Source of the DNA: Bryoerythrophyllum caledonicum
Lineage: Eukaryota; Streptophyta; Bryopsida; Pottiales; Pottiaceae
Direction: 5' to 3'
Assembly (NCBI GenBank): GCA_963971425.1
Contig: OZ020518.1
Coordinates: 31,502,770-31,566,769, forward strand
DNA: 64,000 bases
Below, piece by piece: positions 31,560-44,200 of this stretch (position 1 is its first letter; the number at the start of each line of letters is the position of its first letter). The notes below the pieces were generated by a model. It did no database searches. It was not told the origin of the DNA and was given only the letters and a program-made list of their open reading frames with translations. The position numbers and the translations under genes are program-made.

Positions 31560-32400
31560 AGGCTTGAATTTCTTTAAATTCAACTATAGCCTCATCCTCT
31601 TCGAGCTCAGCTTCACGAGCTTATCATATCCCTCCTCTCAGTGCTAGCAATTATGCTACCTGGAGTATTGAAATTGAAATGTTATTAATACGTTCCGAAT
31701 TATGGAGCGTGGTCGACGGAAGTGAAGCCAAGCCTGCAGCCAGTGATACTGTCAGTCTCCAAGCCTGGACGCTGAAAGATGCAAAGGCTCGTTCTGACAT
31801 CTTCCTTCACTGTGGAGAAAAAAAATTGATTTCTCTTCGCCCTCTTGCCACTTCTAAGGAAGTATGGGATCGGGTTATACAACTCTATGAGAAATCTAAT
31901 AAAGCTTCCCAGGTTCACTTGCACAAACAGTTATGCCACATGACTATGTCAGAATCCGACGATGTGATTGCCTTCCTAGAATTATGGCAGGCAACACTCC
32001 TAGAGGCTGCTACTTCTGGGTGCATATTCACTGACTCTCAACAAGTAAATCTTCTTCTTGGTGCCTTACCTGAATCGTGGAGCGCATTTATTACAACACA
32101 AGGTGGCATCAGCAACCTGACCTTTACAAATTTGTTGTCAAACATCCTGCAACAAAATTCCATCAATCAATCCAAAACAAATATATCCAAACTTGATATT
32201 TCCAAATCAAGTGTTTTTTATGTTAAAGGGAAATTTATAAAACTAGCTTCACTAAAATTCTCAAATCCCAGACGTTCATACAAACCCAACCTTTCCAGAT
32301 CTCAGCCATCATTCCAACGAAACTCGTTATCGACCACCCAACTCTTTACAAATAATATGCCACTACTGTGGCATCCGAGGGCATAAAGCCCCTGACTGTC
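31560..32400 (+). pseudogene. CopA gag (left arm)
   Basis: Capsid-type UBN2/gag protein. Reading starts upstream of the ATG at 31679 (SNYATWSIEIEMLLIRSELW is continuous with it). Contains the copia-gag pattern SKEVWDRVIQLYEKSNKAS, HKQLCHMTMSESDDVIAFLE, LLLGALPESWSAFI. The frame changes near 32340. The zinc knuckle CHYCGIRGHKAPDC (CX2CX4HX4C, about 32358-32399) is intact in the shifted frame. Makes the virus-like particle in active relatives. Confidence 0.8.
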
Positions 32401-32510
32401 AAAAGAAAAAGCGGGACCACGAAAGTAGTGGGAAACCTCATGTAATTACTTTTACTGCTGATGAACAATTTTATCTATTTTTAGCAATACCTGACACTCC
32501 AGCTGTTTCT

Positions 32511-33926
32511 TTGTCATGGTACCTTGACTCAGGTGCCAGTCAACACATGTCACCAATCAAAACATTATTCCGAGACTTTAAAGTCATTGATATTCCACGA
32601 ACCATTCTCCTCGGAGATAATAGCTCCTACAGTGCAATTGGCTTTGGCTCTATTCTCTTACAACTCTCAACTGGTTCCGGTTTACTAATTCGAGATGTAT
32701 TATATGTTCCGGGACTAGCCAAAAATTTGTTGTCTGTGGCGCAGATAACGAGCACAGGCAATACACTTGTCACATTCATCCGTTCTCAGTGCATTATTAA
32801 TACCAAATCACCAACTACCAACAAGTGACTGAAGTTCCATATGAATAAAGAAGGGAACTTATTCTCCCTCGGTACTGGAATACCACTTTCGGATTCCAGC
32901 TTCATCGCTACAACTTTACCAAGATCTGACGTCGAAACTCTCAAATGGCATTATCGCCTGGGGCATCTCAACATTCGTTGCCTCACTTTAATGACAAATC
33001 ATGATCTCGTCAATGGCTTATCTCCCATCAGATCAACTTTACCTGTTTGTGAAGGCTGTATTTTTGGGAAACAATCCAAAAGTTCTTACCCAACTGACCC
33101 CACAACACGAGCAACAACACCTTTGGCGTTGATCCACACAGACCTGTGTGGACCCATGAGTTCACCATCTTTTGGTGGTGCTTTATATTTCCTTATATTT
33201 ATTGATGATTTTTCTAGGTTCACCCATATATACTTCTTGAACAAGAAATCTGCTACTTTATCTCACTTTCAAGCTTACAAAACCCTCGTGGAAAATCAAC
33301 ATAGTAATCACAGAATTCTCATCCCCCGTTCAAATAACGGGGGAGAATTTACATCAAACAATTTTAACAAATTTTGCTTGGACCATGGCATCCAACACCA
33401 ACTTACCAATCCCTATAACCCGGCTCAAAATGGTATATCCGAACGCAAGAATCATACTTTGGTTGAAGCTGCTCGAAGTATGCTTCAAGTTGCTCAACTG
33501 AACAACTCTTTTTGGGCACAAGCCGTTGCCACTGCCTGTTACTTACAAAACTGCTCTTATACTATGGCTTTGACCAACACCACACCTTATGAGGTTTGGA
33601 CCGGTTTTAAACCGGACCTTAGTGACCTCCGCATTTTTGGTTGCCGTGCTTACTCTCATATACCAGATGAAAAGCGCAAGAAATTGGACTCCGAAACAGT
33701 CAAATGTATTTTTATCAGATATGGAAAACTTACCGGCATCAAAGGTTACCGACTCTATAATCCTGACACAAAATTAATATTCTCCAGTCGTGATGTTGTC
33801 TTTCATGAGGATCACTTATTGCCTGGCGGAGCTGGTCCTTCCACCAGTAGATCATCCAACCTCCCGTCTTACCAAGATTTTGATGCCTTCTATAACATTT
33901 CCGACCCCATGCAACCTCCGAATTAG
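32511..33926 (+). pseudogene. CopA protease and integrase (left arm)
   Basis: Aspartic protease active site WYLDSGASQHMS (DSGA at 32526). TGA at 32826 separates it from the next open frame, 32841-33926. That frame has the gag-pre-integrase finger (HYRLGHLN, CEGCIFGKQSKSS), integrase core HTDLCGPMSSPSF, and PRSNNGGEFTS where the second catalytic Asp of the usual RSDNGGEF is Asn, then NGISERKNHTL with the Glu. TAG at 33924 ends the frame, but the same frame resumes immediately with reverse transcriptase. Probably inactive. Confidence 0.85.
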
Positions 33927-35077
33927 GTGCAAGCTCCAAATCAGGAGCAACCACCCCATGAACAATGGCCGCCTCCTAATCTGGATGTCTCATCACCTGG
34001 CTCACCATCCTCTCTAGATACACCTGAGCAACAACCAAAATTTAAGCCTTTTGGCTCTGCCCATTCCCGATCTCACCTACGGCAAACTCTGACAACACAG
34101 GCTTCTCCTCAACGGACCTCTCAAAGACACAACAAAGGCACCTGGCTCTCCGCTAAGTTCTATGATGCAAATCACTATGCCTGCGCCTTCATTACTCAAC
34201 TTGCTGAACCAATTTCCGTTCAAGAAGCTCTTACTGGCAAAGATTCCACACACTGGAAACTTGCAATGGATAAAGAATATCAGTCTTTGGTTCAAAATAA
34301 AACCTGGCAACTAGTTGATCCTCCACCTAATCGTTCCATCATCAGCACTAAATGGTTGTTTCGTCGAAAATACAACTCTGATGGCACATTGTCTCGTTAC
34401 AAAGCCCGCCTTGTAGCTCGAGGATTCTCTCAAAAGGAAGGAATCGACTATTCCGAAACTTTTTCCCCAGTCATTAAGATGACCTCCTTAAGACTCTTAT
34501 TAGCCATTGCTACTTTATGTGACTACCACATCCATCAAATGGATGTCACCACAACCTTTCTCAATGGCATTCTAAAAGAAGAAATATTTACTTCACAACC
34601 TGAAGGCTATATTCAGCCTGGAGCAGAACTCAAGTATGTCGATTACTTAAGTCTCTCTATGGTCTTAAACAAGCCCCACGAGTATGGTATGAATTATTTG
34701 ACACTTATCTTACCTCTCAAGGTTTTCACAAATGCACCTCTGACACAAATGTCTATATCAAATGATCATCATCTGTTATTCTTTACATTGGCCTATATAT
34801 TGATGATCTTTTGCTCATCTCCAACGATTTCCAATATTTATCAGCTCATAAAGCACTACTTTCCCAAAGCTTCAAGATGACTGATAACAATGAGGTTGAA
34901 TATCTACTCGGAATTCAAATTCGACGAGACCGTTCTGCTAAGACTCTTTTCTTATCTCAAACTCAATACATCTACAACCTCCTTTGCAAGTTCAACATGC
35001 TAAATTGCAACCCAGTAAGCACCCTACTTGAAGCTGGGATCTGTTATTCCCAGGATCAAAGTTCAAATCTTACTTAA
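33927..35077 (+). pseudogene. CopA reverse transcriptase (left arm)
   Basis: In frame with integrase across a single TAG. Proline-rich linker, then LAMDKEYQSLVQNKTWQLVD, STKWLFRRKYNSDGT, RYKARLVARGFSQKEGIDYS, ETFSPVIKMTSLRLLLA, HQMDVTTTFLNG. Frameshifts near 34640-34800. The YIDD active site (LYIDDLLLISND, about 34794-34830) lies in another frame continuing as 34811-35077 (KMTDNNEVEYLLGIQIRRD). Catalytic Asp pair present but the ORF is broken. Confidence 0.85.
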
Positions 35078-35289
35078 GAGGAAGTCAAAACCATGGCAAC
35101 AGTTCCTTATTAAGAAGCAATTGGAAGCTTTCAATATTTGGTCCAATGTACAAGGTGGGACATCAATTTTTTGGTTAATCATTAGGCCTAGTTCATGGCT
35201 TCACCAGCCCCTCCACATTGGCTTGGAGTTAAACGCATTTTCCGATATTTAAAAGGAACAATGAACAAAGGTATCACGTAAACTGGTGC

Positions 35290-35809
35290 CAACTGTAACT
35301 CATCCTCTCAACATCATAGTTTAACAGGATGGAGTGATGCCGACTGGGCAGGTGATCCCGACACCCGACGATCAACGTCAGGATATATCTTCCTTCTCGA
35401 CTCTTCTTGTGCACTCTCTTGGCAAAGTCGTAAGCATCATGTTGTTGCCCTTTCCTCTACAAAAGCAGAGTATATTGTTGCAGCCACGGCTACCAAGGAA
35501 TTACTATGGCTCCAGACTATTACTTCGGAACTGGATTTATCTTTGAAACTACCGAGTACATTATTTTGTGACAACCAGTCATGTATTGCTCTTACGAGGC
35601 ACCCCAGATTTCATGACAGATCAAAACATATTGATATCCGCTATCATTTCCTTTGTGACCAAGTTGCCAACAAACTACTCCACCTCGAATACACTCCCAC
35701 TTTCGAGATGTGGGCAGATATTCTCACAAAGTCACTTCCCAATGTCAAACATCAAGCTTGTATTTCAGGTCTCTTGAATCTGGATCCACAAGCACCTTTG
35801 ACGGCTTGA
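35290..35809 (+). pseudogene. CopA RNase H (left arm)
   Basis: Open from about 35290: GWSDADWAGDPDTRRSTSGY, ALSSTKAEYIVAATATKELL, LFCDNQSCIALTRHPRFHDR, SKHIDIRYHFLCDQV, then MWADILTKSLP. These are the four blocks of copia RNase H with catalytic Asp, Glu and Asp present. Stop TGA at 35807. The stretch 35078-35290 that should link it to the reverse transcriptase is frame-broken. Confidence 0.85.
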
Positions 35810-35917
35810 TGCAAGGGGGAGTTCTTGTATATCTCAATTCATCAAAGCTGCTCATGGATGGAAACTATCTACGTCAACAAATCTTTTTAGCTTAACTGTT
35901 ATTTTCAGCTATGCAGC

Positions 35918-35928
35918 TGAGGGAGGAG
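35918..35928 (+). promoter_or_regulatory. CopA polypurine tract
   Basis: Purine-rich run (tgagggaggag) directly before the 3' LTR; primes plus-strand DNA synthesis. Confidence 0.75.
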
Positions 35929-36127
35929 TGTTGTTACAAATAATAGTTACGTCAATGTAGAACAGACACACTTCTTCTAGCTACCAATAGACACACCTCC
36001 TCTAGAGATCTACAGACACCATTAGTAGCTCTTTACTTCATATAAAATGGTTGTGTGTTGCCGTGTATCATTATTATTATGAATATAACTTCTTACTCTT
36101 TCACCTTCACCTTAAGGTCTTAGTTCA
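35929..36127 (+). repeat. CopA 3' LTR (left arm)
   Basis: Starts TGTTGTTACAAATAATAG, ends CTTAGTTCA; about 14 differences from the 5' LTR. Confidence 0.88.
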
Positions 36128-37313
36128 AAGATTAACTGGATAGTAGTGGGTGGTGGTGGATGCTCTTCAACGAATTGACCATGTGAATGCTTATCATTGT
36201 ACCGACCAAGGGGTAGGCTTTGAGTTGCCCATATGGAGGCTTCTCATTGGACCGACCTCACGAAATTCTTCTTTGTATGCCAAGTATGTGGTGATTTCTT
36301 ATTGGTTAGTGCTTGGGTGTAGAGTAGTATAAATTAGGTTGGAGTTGGAGATTATAACATTAGCAATTAGCGTGTGATTGTAGTGTGCCAGCATTGGGTT
36401 TGAAGTTTCGTGAGTGTCTCTAAATATTTTTCAATACTAAGAGGTTTAGAAGGTACTGAGGTTGTTTGAAGAGTGTAGAGATGCACAAAGCATCAAGCTT
36501 ATATCTTCTTTCTTGAACTATAAAGAGGGCAGAACTTTGCATCTTGTGTTTTAGACCATATCTTTCAATTGGAGAAGATTCTTGAGGAGAAATTTTGATA
36601 TCTTCAAGAATGCAAAATACTCTACCTATGAGTGGTGGTTTTAGACAAGGAACTATTTGGAGCAGAGAGAAAAATAGCCATAATGTGAAGGAGGTCCAAG
36701 GAGTCAACAAATTGAGAGCAGTTACTTTGAAGGCTTGGTTCTCACTTGATTTTAGAGCTATGATAGTAAGATTTGGAAGGTAGCTTCATTGTAATGTTAT
36801 TAATATTGTATTAAAGTTTTAAGTTTATATCTCTTATAGGCTAGGAGTTATTTTAGTTATAAAACCATTGGTTTAAAGGAGTGTTGAAATAAAAAGATTG
36901 ATTGAAGATAGTCCAACATAAATCACATTAACTACCGCACTAAGGAGCCCCGTACTTACCGGATGCACAACAATCTTCACAACAACGGAAGGACAAACTT
37001 ATGGTGGACCAAATTGGTTTCCTCTCACAGTGTTGGAGCTGAAGGCATTTCTAGCTATTACTTTGTATATGGGTATAAAACAACAACCCAATGTAGGATC
37101 TTACTAGGCGTCCTTGTAATTTAGAGGAGGTAGACGCCTGCTTTGCTGCTATATAAGTGGACGTCCCTACGCTGTTGCATTCGTTGTACTGTGCAGGTGA
37201 AGCTGTGCAGCCGAAATTTCGGAGAGAGAGAAAGAAGTCGGAGTCTTGGGAATTTGCAACAAATGTACGGCGTTGCTGCAAATCATCATGTATTGGACAT
37301 AGGGGGGGGCTTG
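36128..37313. other. Filler between CopA and CopB (left arm), no gene recognised
   Basis: About 1.2 kb of AT-rich sequence separating the two copia elements tail to tail. Longest frame 36420-36710 on minus (96 codons, not recognised). Duplicated exactly at 50397-51582. Confidence 0.5.
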
Positions 37314-37499
37314 TGATAGATTGTGCAATAGAGATGATTATAATGGCAGAGACGCAAAGCCCTTAAATACAATGAGGGTGGAGCTAAAAGCCGAAGGGCA
37401 GCAGAAGCGCTGCAACACGATGTACGATCTAGATCTAAACCTAAGAAAATGAATGTCTTTACTATACAATGGTGACACTAGGATTATGTATTAACAACA
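37314..37499 (-). repeat. CopB 3' LTR (left arm)
   Basis: 186 bp; reads TGTTGTTAATACATAATCC to CACAATCTATCA on the minus strand. Preceded by the purine run GGAAGGG. Mirror copy at 50211-50396. Confidence 0.88.
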
Positions 37500-37556
37500 C
37501 CCTTCCTAAATCCGGAGAAGGATATTTGTACAATTTGTCGTAAAAAAACGACAGTT

Positions 37557-38435
37557 TTAAGAATCAACAATGTTTGCCGGACTGAAATTTAGAAATTTCT
37601 TGCATGACGTGAATTTAAGACGGCCTAAAGCTTTTGTAAGCATGTCGGCCGGTTGGCAATCAGTAGGAGTGTAAAAAATGGTGACAAAAACTCTTTCAAC
37701 CATGTCCCGAACAAAGTTGAGATGAATTTCAACGTGTTTGGTTTTGGAATGGAATTGTGGATTTTCGAAAATCTTAATTGCGCTTTGATTGTCACACATG
37801 AGCTGAATGGATTTTTTCCTGTCAAATCCCAACTCTTGAAATAAAATTTGAATGCATCTTGCCTTTTTTGTAGCCTTGACAAGGGAACGAAACTCGGATT
37901 CAGTAGATGACAATGCAATGCATGTTTGCTTCTTCGTGTTCCACGTGACTGGAGTATTGTTGATCGTGAAAATATAAGCTCCAGTGGACTTGTGTTGGTC
38001 TAAATCTCCCCCCCAATCAACATCATTGTATCCAAGGAGGAAAAAAGTGTCGGATCGGGGATAGAAAAGACCCTGAGATGTGGTCCCCCGCACATATCTT
38101 AGAATTTCTTTCGCTGCCTGGAGATGTGCCGTTTGTGGAGCAGAATTGTACCTTGATAAAAGGTTGACAACGAAAGTAAGATCAGGACGTGTGGTGGTGA
38201 GGAAGGACAATTTACCGATAAGAGAGAGGTAGCTAGTAGGATCAACATTGGGAGTGTCGGTTTGTGCAGAGGTCGTGAATTCAACAGGTAAAGGCATCCG
38301 GGTCGGATTGCAGTCTTGCATTCCATATTTGATAAGTATGGATTCTGCATAGTCGGTTCGATGGATGTTGATTCTTTGTGGGGATAGTGTGTACTCAATA
38401 TCGAGAAACTTTGAAACGAGACTGAGATAGGTCAT
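37557..38435 (-). pseudogene. CopB reverse-transcriptase tail and RNase H (left arm)
   Basis: 292 codons: thumb (FLDIEYTLSPQRINIHRTDY), TRPDLTFVVNLLSRYNSAPQ, then RNase H (GYNDVDWGGDLDQHKSTGAY, ALSSTESEFRSLVKATKKAR, LMCDNQSAIKIFENPQFHSK, KHVEIHLNFVRD, DMLTKALGR). Ends TAA. Intact by itself but separated from the rest by a frameshift. Confidence 0.88.
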
Positions 38436-39048
38436 CTTCCATCGGGAATGGAACCTCTCCCGAAGCCATGAGATTTTGATTGTGAAATTGCCAGTAATAA
38501 AATATCATCAACGTATAAAATGAGGAGGATATATAGGTGCCCGCGGCGTAGAAAATATAGATTATTGTCGGCATGAGTCGGTTGAAGGCCATGCTTGCGA
38601 AGCCACCTATTAATCTTGCGATTCCAGTTCCTTGCGGATTGTTTGAGGCCATATAATGATCGATGTAGTTCACATACCAAGTGCTCTTGTCCTTTAACAA
38701 TGTGCCCAGGCGGTTGATGCATAATGATACTTTCTCTTCTAAGTGGCTATTGAGGTAAGCACTTTTAACATCCATGTGATGAATATCCCAATCCATAGTT
38801 CCTGCAAGAGCGGTGACTATCTTGATGGTGTTGTATTTGGCTACTGATGCAAAAGTTTCATGATAGTCTGTACCTTCTACTTGTTGGAAACCGCTAGCAA
38901 CTAGACGCGCTTTATATCTTTTAGGAATATTGCCCTGGACTGATTTCAACTTGAACACCCATTTGGATGAGATGGCGTGATGTCCAGGGGGTAATTCTTT
39001 GAGTGTCCATGTCTTCATATCCTGCAAGCTGTCGATTTCCTCATGCAT
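38395..39048 (-). pseudogene. CopB reverse transcriptase (left arm)
   Basis: MHEEIDSLQDMKTWTLKELP, SKWVFKLKSVQGNIPKRYKA, ETFASVAKYNTIKIVTALAG, HHMDVKSAYLNSHLEEKV. The frame shifts near 38720. SLYGLKQSARNWNRKINRWL and the active site ILYVDDILLL are in the overlapping frame 38432-38722. Probably a one-base indel. Confidence 0.85.
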
Positions 39049-39101
39049 TGCTTGGACCCAATTGGGATCGTCTAATGCTACTTATAGGTTGGGTGTGAAT
39101 C

Positions 39102-39980
39102 CTATGTATTGCCTACGAAACCTTCGAGTCTCACCGAAGGTCGTTTGATACGACTGGAACGACGGAGAGGTGGTGATGGGTGGCTTGGTGGTGGATCCTC
39201 GGTCGATGTGTGCCATGGAGTGTTGGAGTGAGGTTCAGACTCCGTTGTAGTTGTGTGCGGTGAAGGGAGAGGTGACAAGGGGGAAGGTTGATGTGTCACG
39301 TCTTCAGGTTGATTACTATTAATGGAAGGATTGGATACTTGTCTAGGGTCCATCTGAGGGATCACTAATTTGAAGTGACCTTGTCTAGTCTCAGATAGTG
39401 GAGGAATGTCGGAGGGGGTGTGACATGAATTTCCCTCATCGATCTTAATATCCCTGGAAATGATAATGCGATGTGTGTGTGGACAATAGCATCTATATCC
39501 TTTGGTGGATTCATCTAAACCAAGAAGAATACAAGTGGAGGATTTGGGAGACATTTTGTACCTTTTTTCTTTTGGAATGTGGACAAAAACTCGTGTGCCG
39601 AATATATGAAGCTCGAATAAATCGTGTTTCATACCGGAAAAAGCTTCTTCTGGTGTCATGTTGGTTAAAACACGAGTAGGGACTCGATTAATAATATAAG
39701 TGGCGGTCTTGATAGCCTCAGACCATAAGTAAGATGGGATGTTGTGTTGAAAGCAAAGACATCGGGCTATCTTGAGTATAGATCGGTTCTTGCGCTCCGA
39801 AACACCATTGCTTTGAGGGATATAATGTTGTGTGCGTTCATGGTGAATGCCGGAATGAATGAGGAGTTGTTGAAAGGCTAAGGACATGTATTTGGTGTCA
39901 TTGTCCGTACGGAGTGTAATAATCTGCTTTCCTGTCTGATTTTCTATGCAGTTTTTTAACTTTTTGAATTCGTCAATAAC
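39102..39980 (-). pseudogene. CopB integrase core (left arm)
   Basis: RTDND at the second catalytic Asp, HYIPQSNGVSERKNRSIL with the catalytic Glu, TATYIINRVPTRVLTNMTPE, LFELHIFGTRVFVHIPKEKR, then a Ser/Pro/His linker. Separated from the upstream half by TGA (39981-39983) in the same frame. Confidence 0.85.
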
Positions 39981-40721
39981 TCAGTCCTTGGTTTTTATAA
40001 GTGAAACCCATAGTTTTCGACTATAATCGTCGATGAAAGTAACAGAATATCTAGCGCCATTGAAAGATGGTTTCTTGATGGGACCACATACATCACTATG
40101 AATAACTTGAAGGATGTCGATAGTCTGAGAAGTACTTGGGGAGAAGGAAAAACGTGCTTGTTTGCCTTGTTGCCATGTTTCACAAATGATGTCTATATAA
40201 TGTAACTTGGATAAACCTTTCACAATATTTTGTTGAGACATGATGTGTAACGTCTTGAAGTTAATGTGACAGAGCCTTTTGTGCCAAAGAAGTACTTTGG
40301 ATCGCATCCGATCACCAACTTGTACAAAGTGGGCCTCACGAACCGATGGTAGACCTAATTGATGTAAGCCTCTATGCATCCTAGTTCCATGACCAATAAT
40401 GTCTTTTGTATGTTCATCTCTAATTAATACCTCCTTATGGTTAAATTGGATATTGCATCCCTCATCCGTAATACGCCCAACCGATAATAAATTGCGACGA
40501 ATACCAGACACATAGAGAACGTTCTTAAATTGCTTGTACTTTCCACCTGGGAAATTAATGCTTATATTTCCTTTTCCTGCGATTCTATGTACCTCTCCAC
40601 CGGCGGCTAACATAGAGGTATTGCTAGTACATGCTTGGAAATCTTGCACTAGGTTTGGATTCCCAGTTACATGATGTGTAGCTCTTGAATCTAGCACCCA
40701 TGCCGGTCCCTCTTCACCCAT
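39981..40721 (-). pseudogene. CopB protease and integrase N-terminus (left arm)
   Basis: Protease site reads WVLDSRATHHVTGN; the Gly of DSG is Arg. The integrase finger has HKRLCHINFKTLHIM but CETWQQGKQ, where the second Cys (CxxC) is Trp. Then HSDVCGPIKKPSFNGARYSV and FIDDYSRKLWV. Both zinc and protease sites are damaged. The frame continues upstream into gag up to the gap. Confidence 0.85.
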
Positions 40722-40913
40722 GGTGATGTTTGCTTCAATCTCATTGAGCTCATATAGATATGTTTCTAATGCACTTTCCGCACTCTCACTGCCACTTGGG
40801 TATGAGTCAGAGTCGGGTTTTGAATTTTTATCTTTGGATATGTTGTTTGCTTGTGCTTTATGCCAAGGTTGTTGATACTTGATCTTGCCTTCTAATGTTT
40901 TTACTCGGTCGAT

Positions 40914-41113
40914 NNNNNNNNNNNNNNNNNNNNNNNNNNNNNNNNNNNNNNNNNNNNNNNNNNNNNNNNNNNNNNNNNNNNNNNNNNNNNNNNNNNNNNN
41001 NNNNNNNNNNNNNNNNNNNNNNNNNNNNNNNNNNNNNNNNNNNNNNNNNNNNNNNNNNNNNNNNNNNNNNNNNNNNNNNNNNNNNNNNNNNNNNNNNNNN
41101 NNNNNNNNNNNNN
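40914..41113. other. Assembly gap, 200 N
   Basis: Exactly 200 undefined bases, a typical scaffold placeholder. It lies at the inner end of the left arm, where reads from the two identical arms cannot be told apart. Confidence 0.99.
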
Positions 41114-41279
41114 CGGATGTGCTGCAGTTACAGTTTTCTGTACTTGTTGCTCTTACTAGGTGAGGAGACGGGGGTCCTTTTATTGTGACTGGATAAACCG
41201 TTTCTTAATTTTCCAAACCATTCATTCACGAATCAATACTGGAGTGTCCGCGCTTGTTTTTTTAAAAGCAATCGTTATC

Positions 41280-44200
41280 ATGGCGGCGGAGAAGGGGATC
41301 GTGGTGGAAGATGTGAGTGAAATTGGAACGGGAGAGTCGAAGAAATAGTTCAAACAGAAAGGTGTTACTCATGATCTACGGTGGGAGATTTTGGACAATG
41401 AAGACATTCAGGCGAAGGAAGGTTGGGAGGCTGAAATGGAGGATTACTGGGTATCCAAGACATGCAAGAAATATGTGAAGATGAACCACATCGATAAACT
41501 TTGGCCAAGAGATTGCCACATAAGTCATACGACTTACTTTGCTTGCAAGCCGTGGATGTGCAAAGATGATCACTTCATTTATCATGCGGAGGAGGTTTGG
41601 CGGGCTTTGTTTGGGAATCGCCCAAGAAGCAAAGGATTTTTCAATTATAGCCTTCTATCAATGATATACACCGAGGTCGTGTTGAAACGAAAGGTGGATT
41701 GGAACACGTTTCCGACTACAAAACAATATCCGCTTAGGATTAGACAAAAACTAAAGCATATTCCTGATTTATTCAGTCCTGAATCGACCTTGACCAAGGC
41801 TTTTTTGGAGGAGTTGAAAAAAAAGCCTCGTCAGATGACTGTGGTGGATACCGTGCCGAATATACAACCATCAGTGGAGGAGGTTGCCGTTGTGATGGAG
41901 TCTGACAAACATTTGGATATTGTGGTCGACAATATATTGTCAACCACAATTCCCAGAGAGAGTTTGGAGACAACGACGGTAGAAGACCCCGTACAATCAG
42001 ATATTTTGAATATTGTGATTGTAGGAGGTGAAGACCATAGTAACGCGGAACGAGGGGGGGAGAATATGGATGGAGAAGAAATCGTTGTTCCAAACGTTCA
42101 AACTTTGGAATGCATTGCACCAAAGACAATGGATGCCGGACCAAGCACTTCAACGCGGGAAGCATTGAAACCAAATTCCAATTACCCGATCATTGACAAG
42201 GGTACTTTGATTTCCAAGATTGAAGAAATGCTTCGAACAATGCCAAACAAAGATAAGTTGAAAGGCTTGCTCGAGATGAGTATTAAGTGGGCTGAAGCGT
42301 GCGCTCAAGTAATACAATTTGGTCATCCAGTCGATCTGCCAATTGATTCGAACGAATGGGACCAAATACATGGAATAGTGAGAGTGACACGTAATTTGTC
42401 GAACGGGGCCGAAATTCTTGTAGCAATGGCTCCTCATCTTCTAGATATGGCTCATACGTTTTCAACTATCACTCCAAGTGTGCTACTAGCCGCTGATAGC
42501 TTCAACACGTTGGCTTCCTCTATAATGCCAATGTTAAAAGACAAGATCGTGCTAACTCAGAAAGTGATGGATATGGAGGAGGAGGTCCATAAAAATGAAA
42601 TGCTCACTAGACAGTTTAAATGGGAATTGGAAGATAACAAGTGGCAGCTGGAGTCCACTAGGAGACTCGTTACAAGGATGTCGAAAAAGATGAATGCGCA
42701 GGTTCGTGAGGTGGATGTGGTAGTCATTGAGGACAACGCCGAAACTTCTGACGACCTTTCTCTTTCCAAGTTTGGAGGGAACGATGCAGAGGATACCACA
42801 CCGATCAAATCTAACAGACTGACTGAGCCATCTTCTGTTCAACTGGCATTACCAGCTGGAAGTAGCCAAGTACGGCCAGCAGCGCCTGGAAAAGGGAAGG
42901 CGATAGTGGAAGGTGAAGGGAAGATGGAATCGATGTCACAGAAGTTGGAGGTGGCAAATAAAGAGAGGGACGAGGCACGAGTGGAACTAGAGACATTGCG
43001 GAGGACATTGAGATCGATGGACGACACACCATGGAACGAGAACACAATGCCTTGGTTGGGTTGGGTTCATCGCCTTCAGGACAGGGAGACCATGGTCTCA
43101 AAAGCACAACATGATCTCAAGAAATTTGCCACCGAATGACAAGAATCATGTGAACTTGTGGATACTTCATTGAAGAGATTGAAGAAATTTGTTCGACAAC
43201 GTGGACATGAGTCCACGAAGGTTACTATTTGGGGTGATGTACCGGAGATAATAGATCGCACAAACTATCATCGGAAGGGAAAGAGCCATGGTATTGACTG
43301 GGCTTTAAATGTGGAGGAAGGATGGGTGCCCTACAATACCTTCTCATCATATTTTGTAGAATCGGAGCGAAGAGTAATCCATACTTGCGACCCTGTCCCG
43401 GCATTCCTCAATGACAAATGCAGCTTGTGCCAAGATCATTTCGGTCCGGAGGGAGCGTATACATTGGGCCAATGAGGCCATAACTTTCATATTACTTGCA
43501 TTTCCGTAGGTTTTATGATACAATCCGCGTATCCTATGTGTCGCTCTCCAATTAGCACAAGATTCTACGAAGTGATGGGGATAAGAGATGTTATGCCACC
43601 GGGGCACAAGTTCAACCGATGGAATTTCCCCTTGGATCAACTTCCGAAGAAATCCTTGAACTATCGTGAGTGGGGAAAACCACTTATGTGGAATAGTAAG
43701 GTTTCTTGTCACCAACTATACGAGGAGTATGGGATGGAAATTGATCCATTATTTTGGATGACACAAGACTATGAGGTGGAGATACGGGCGCGAGAGATTG
43801 AAGATGGCGAGCAACAAGAGTTGTTTTGCCGCAACTTCGGGGGACATTGGAGCACTGAGCACAAGCGTTTCTTCCGATTTCCTCCAAGGAGAGTTGAGAA
43901 GGGAGAAGATGGTGTATGGCATGAGGTAAACGATGGCATTGAATTGAGAGATGAATACAAGAAGTACAATCGTACTTTGGTGGGAAGAGCCTTGGTCCTT
44001 GCAAAGTTGGAAGAGGCCGCAAAGCTACGGAGTTCAACGGAAGCGGATTCTTTCAAAAACGTAGACTGTTCTTATTGGGATGCGGTGCAAGCATTTGATC
44101 GGAGGATTGTGGACATCATTGGTTATTGGCGGAATGTGCTACTGAAATCGGAAGGGAAATTATTGGTGTCATTCCCAGAGAATGATGCTTTTGTGAACAA

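Larger units (their letters stand above)
31268..36127 (+). mobile_element. CopA: decayed Ty1/copia retrotransposon, left-arm copy
   Basis: Complete element of 4860 bp: 199-bp LTRs, initiator-Met-tRNA primer site, gag with CCHC knuckle, protease, integrase, reverse transcriptase, RNase H, purine tract. The order PR-IN-RT-RNH defines copia. Broken by in-frame stops and frameshifts. LTRs differ at about 14 of 199 positions. No clear 5-bp target duplication (TTAAT before, AAGAT after). Confidence 0.92.
29383..40913 (+). repeat. Left arm of giant inverted repeat
   Basis: Mirror image of 46797-58327: every feature at x recurs at 87710-x on the opposite strand. Differences found by eye inside the core: 34090, 39950, 39953, 40196 and 40911. 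The outermost ~90 bp (29383-29470) are more diverged (substitutions and an 11-bp indel near 29465), so the near-perfect core starts near 29470. The inner end is cut by the N gap at 40914. Contents: dispersed-repeat piece, acidic ORF, piggyBac-like remnant, CopA (+), unique filler, CopB (minus). Confidence 0.95.
37314..40913 (-). mobile_element. CopB: decayed Ty1/copia retrotransposon, left-arm copy, cut by the gap
   Basis: Minus-strand copy of the element seen whole at 45520-50396. Present here: 3' LTR, RNase H, reverse transcriptase, integrase, protease and the end of gag, up to the run of N at 40914. The missing 5' part (about 1.28 kb) should lie in the gap, which is therefore longer than its 200-N placeholder. 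Confidence 0.92.

Noticed and set aside
36128..37313. Host gene between the two copia elements
   Set aside because: ORFs are short, overlap in opposite frames and show no domain; I left it as filler.
40879..41188. ORFs spanning the N run
   Set aside because: They are made of undefined residues and are artefacts of the gap.
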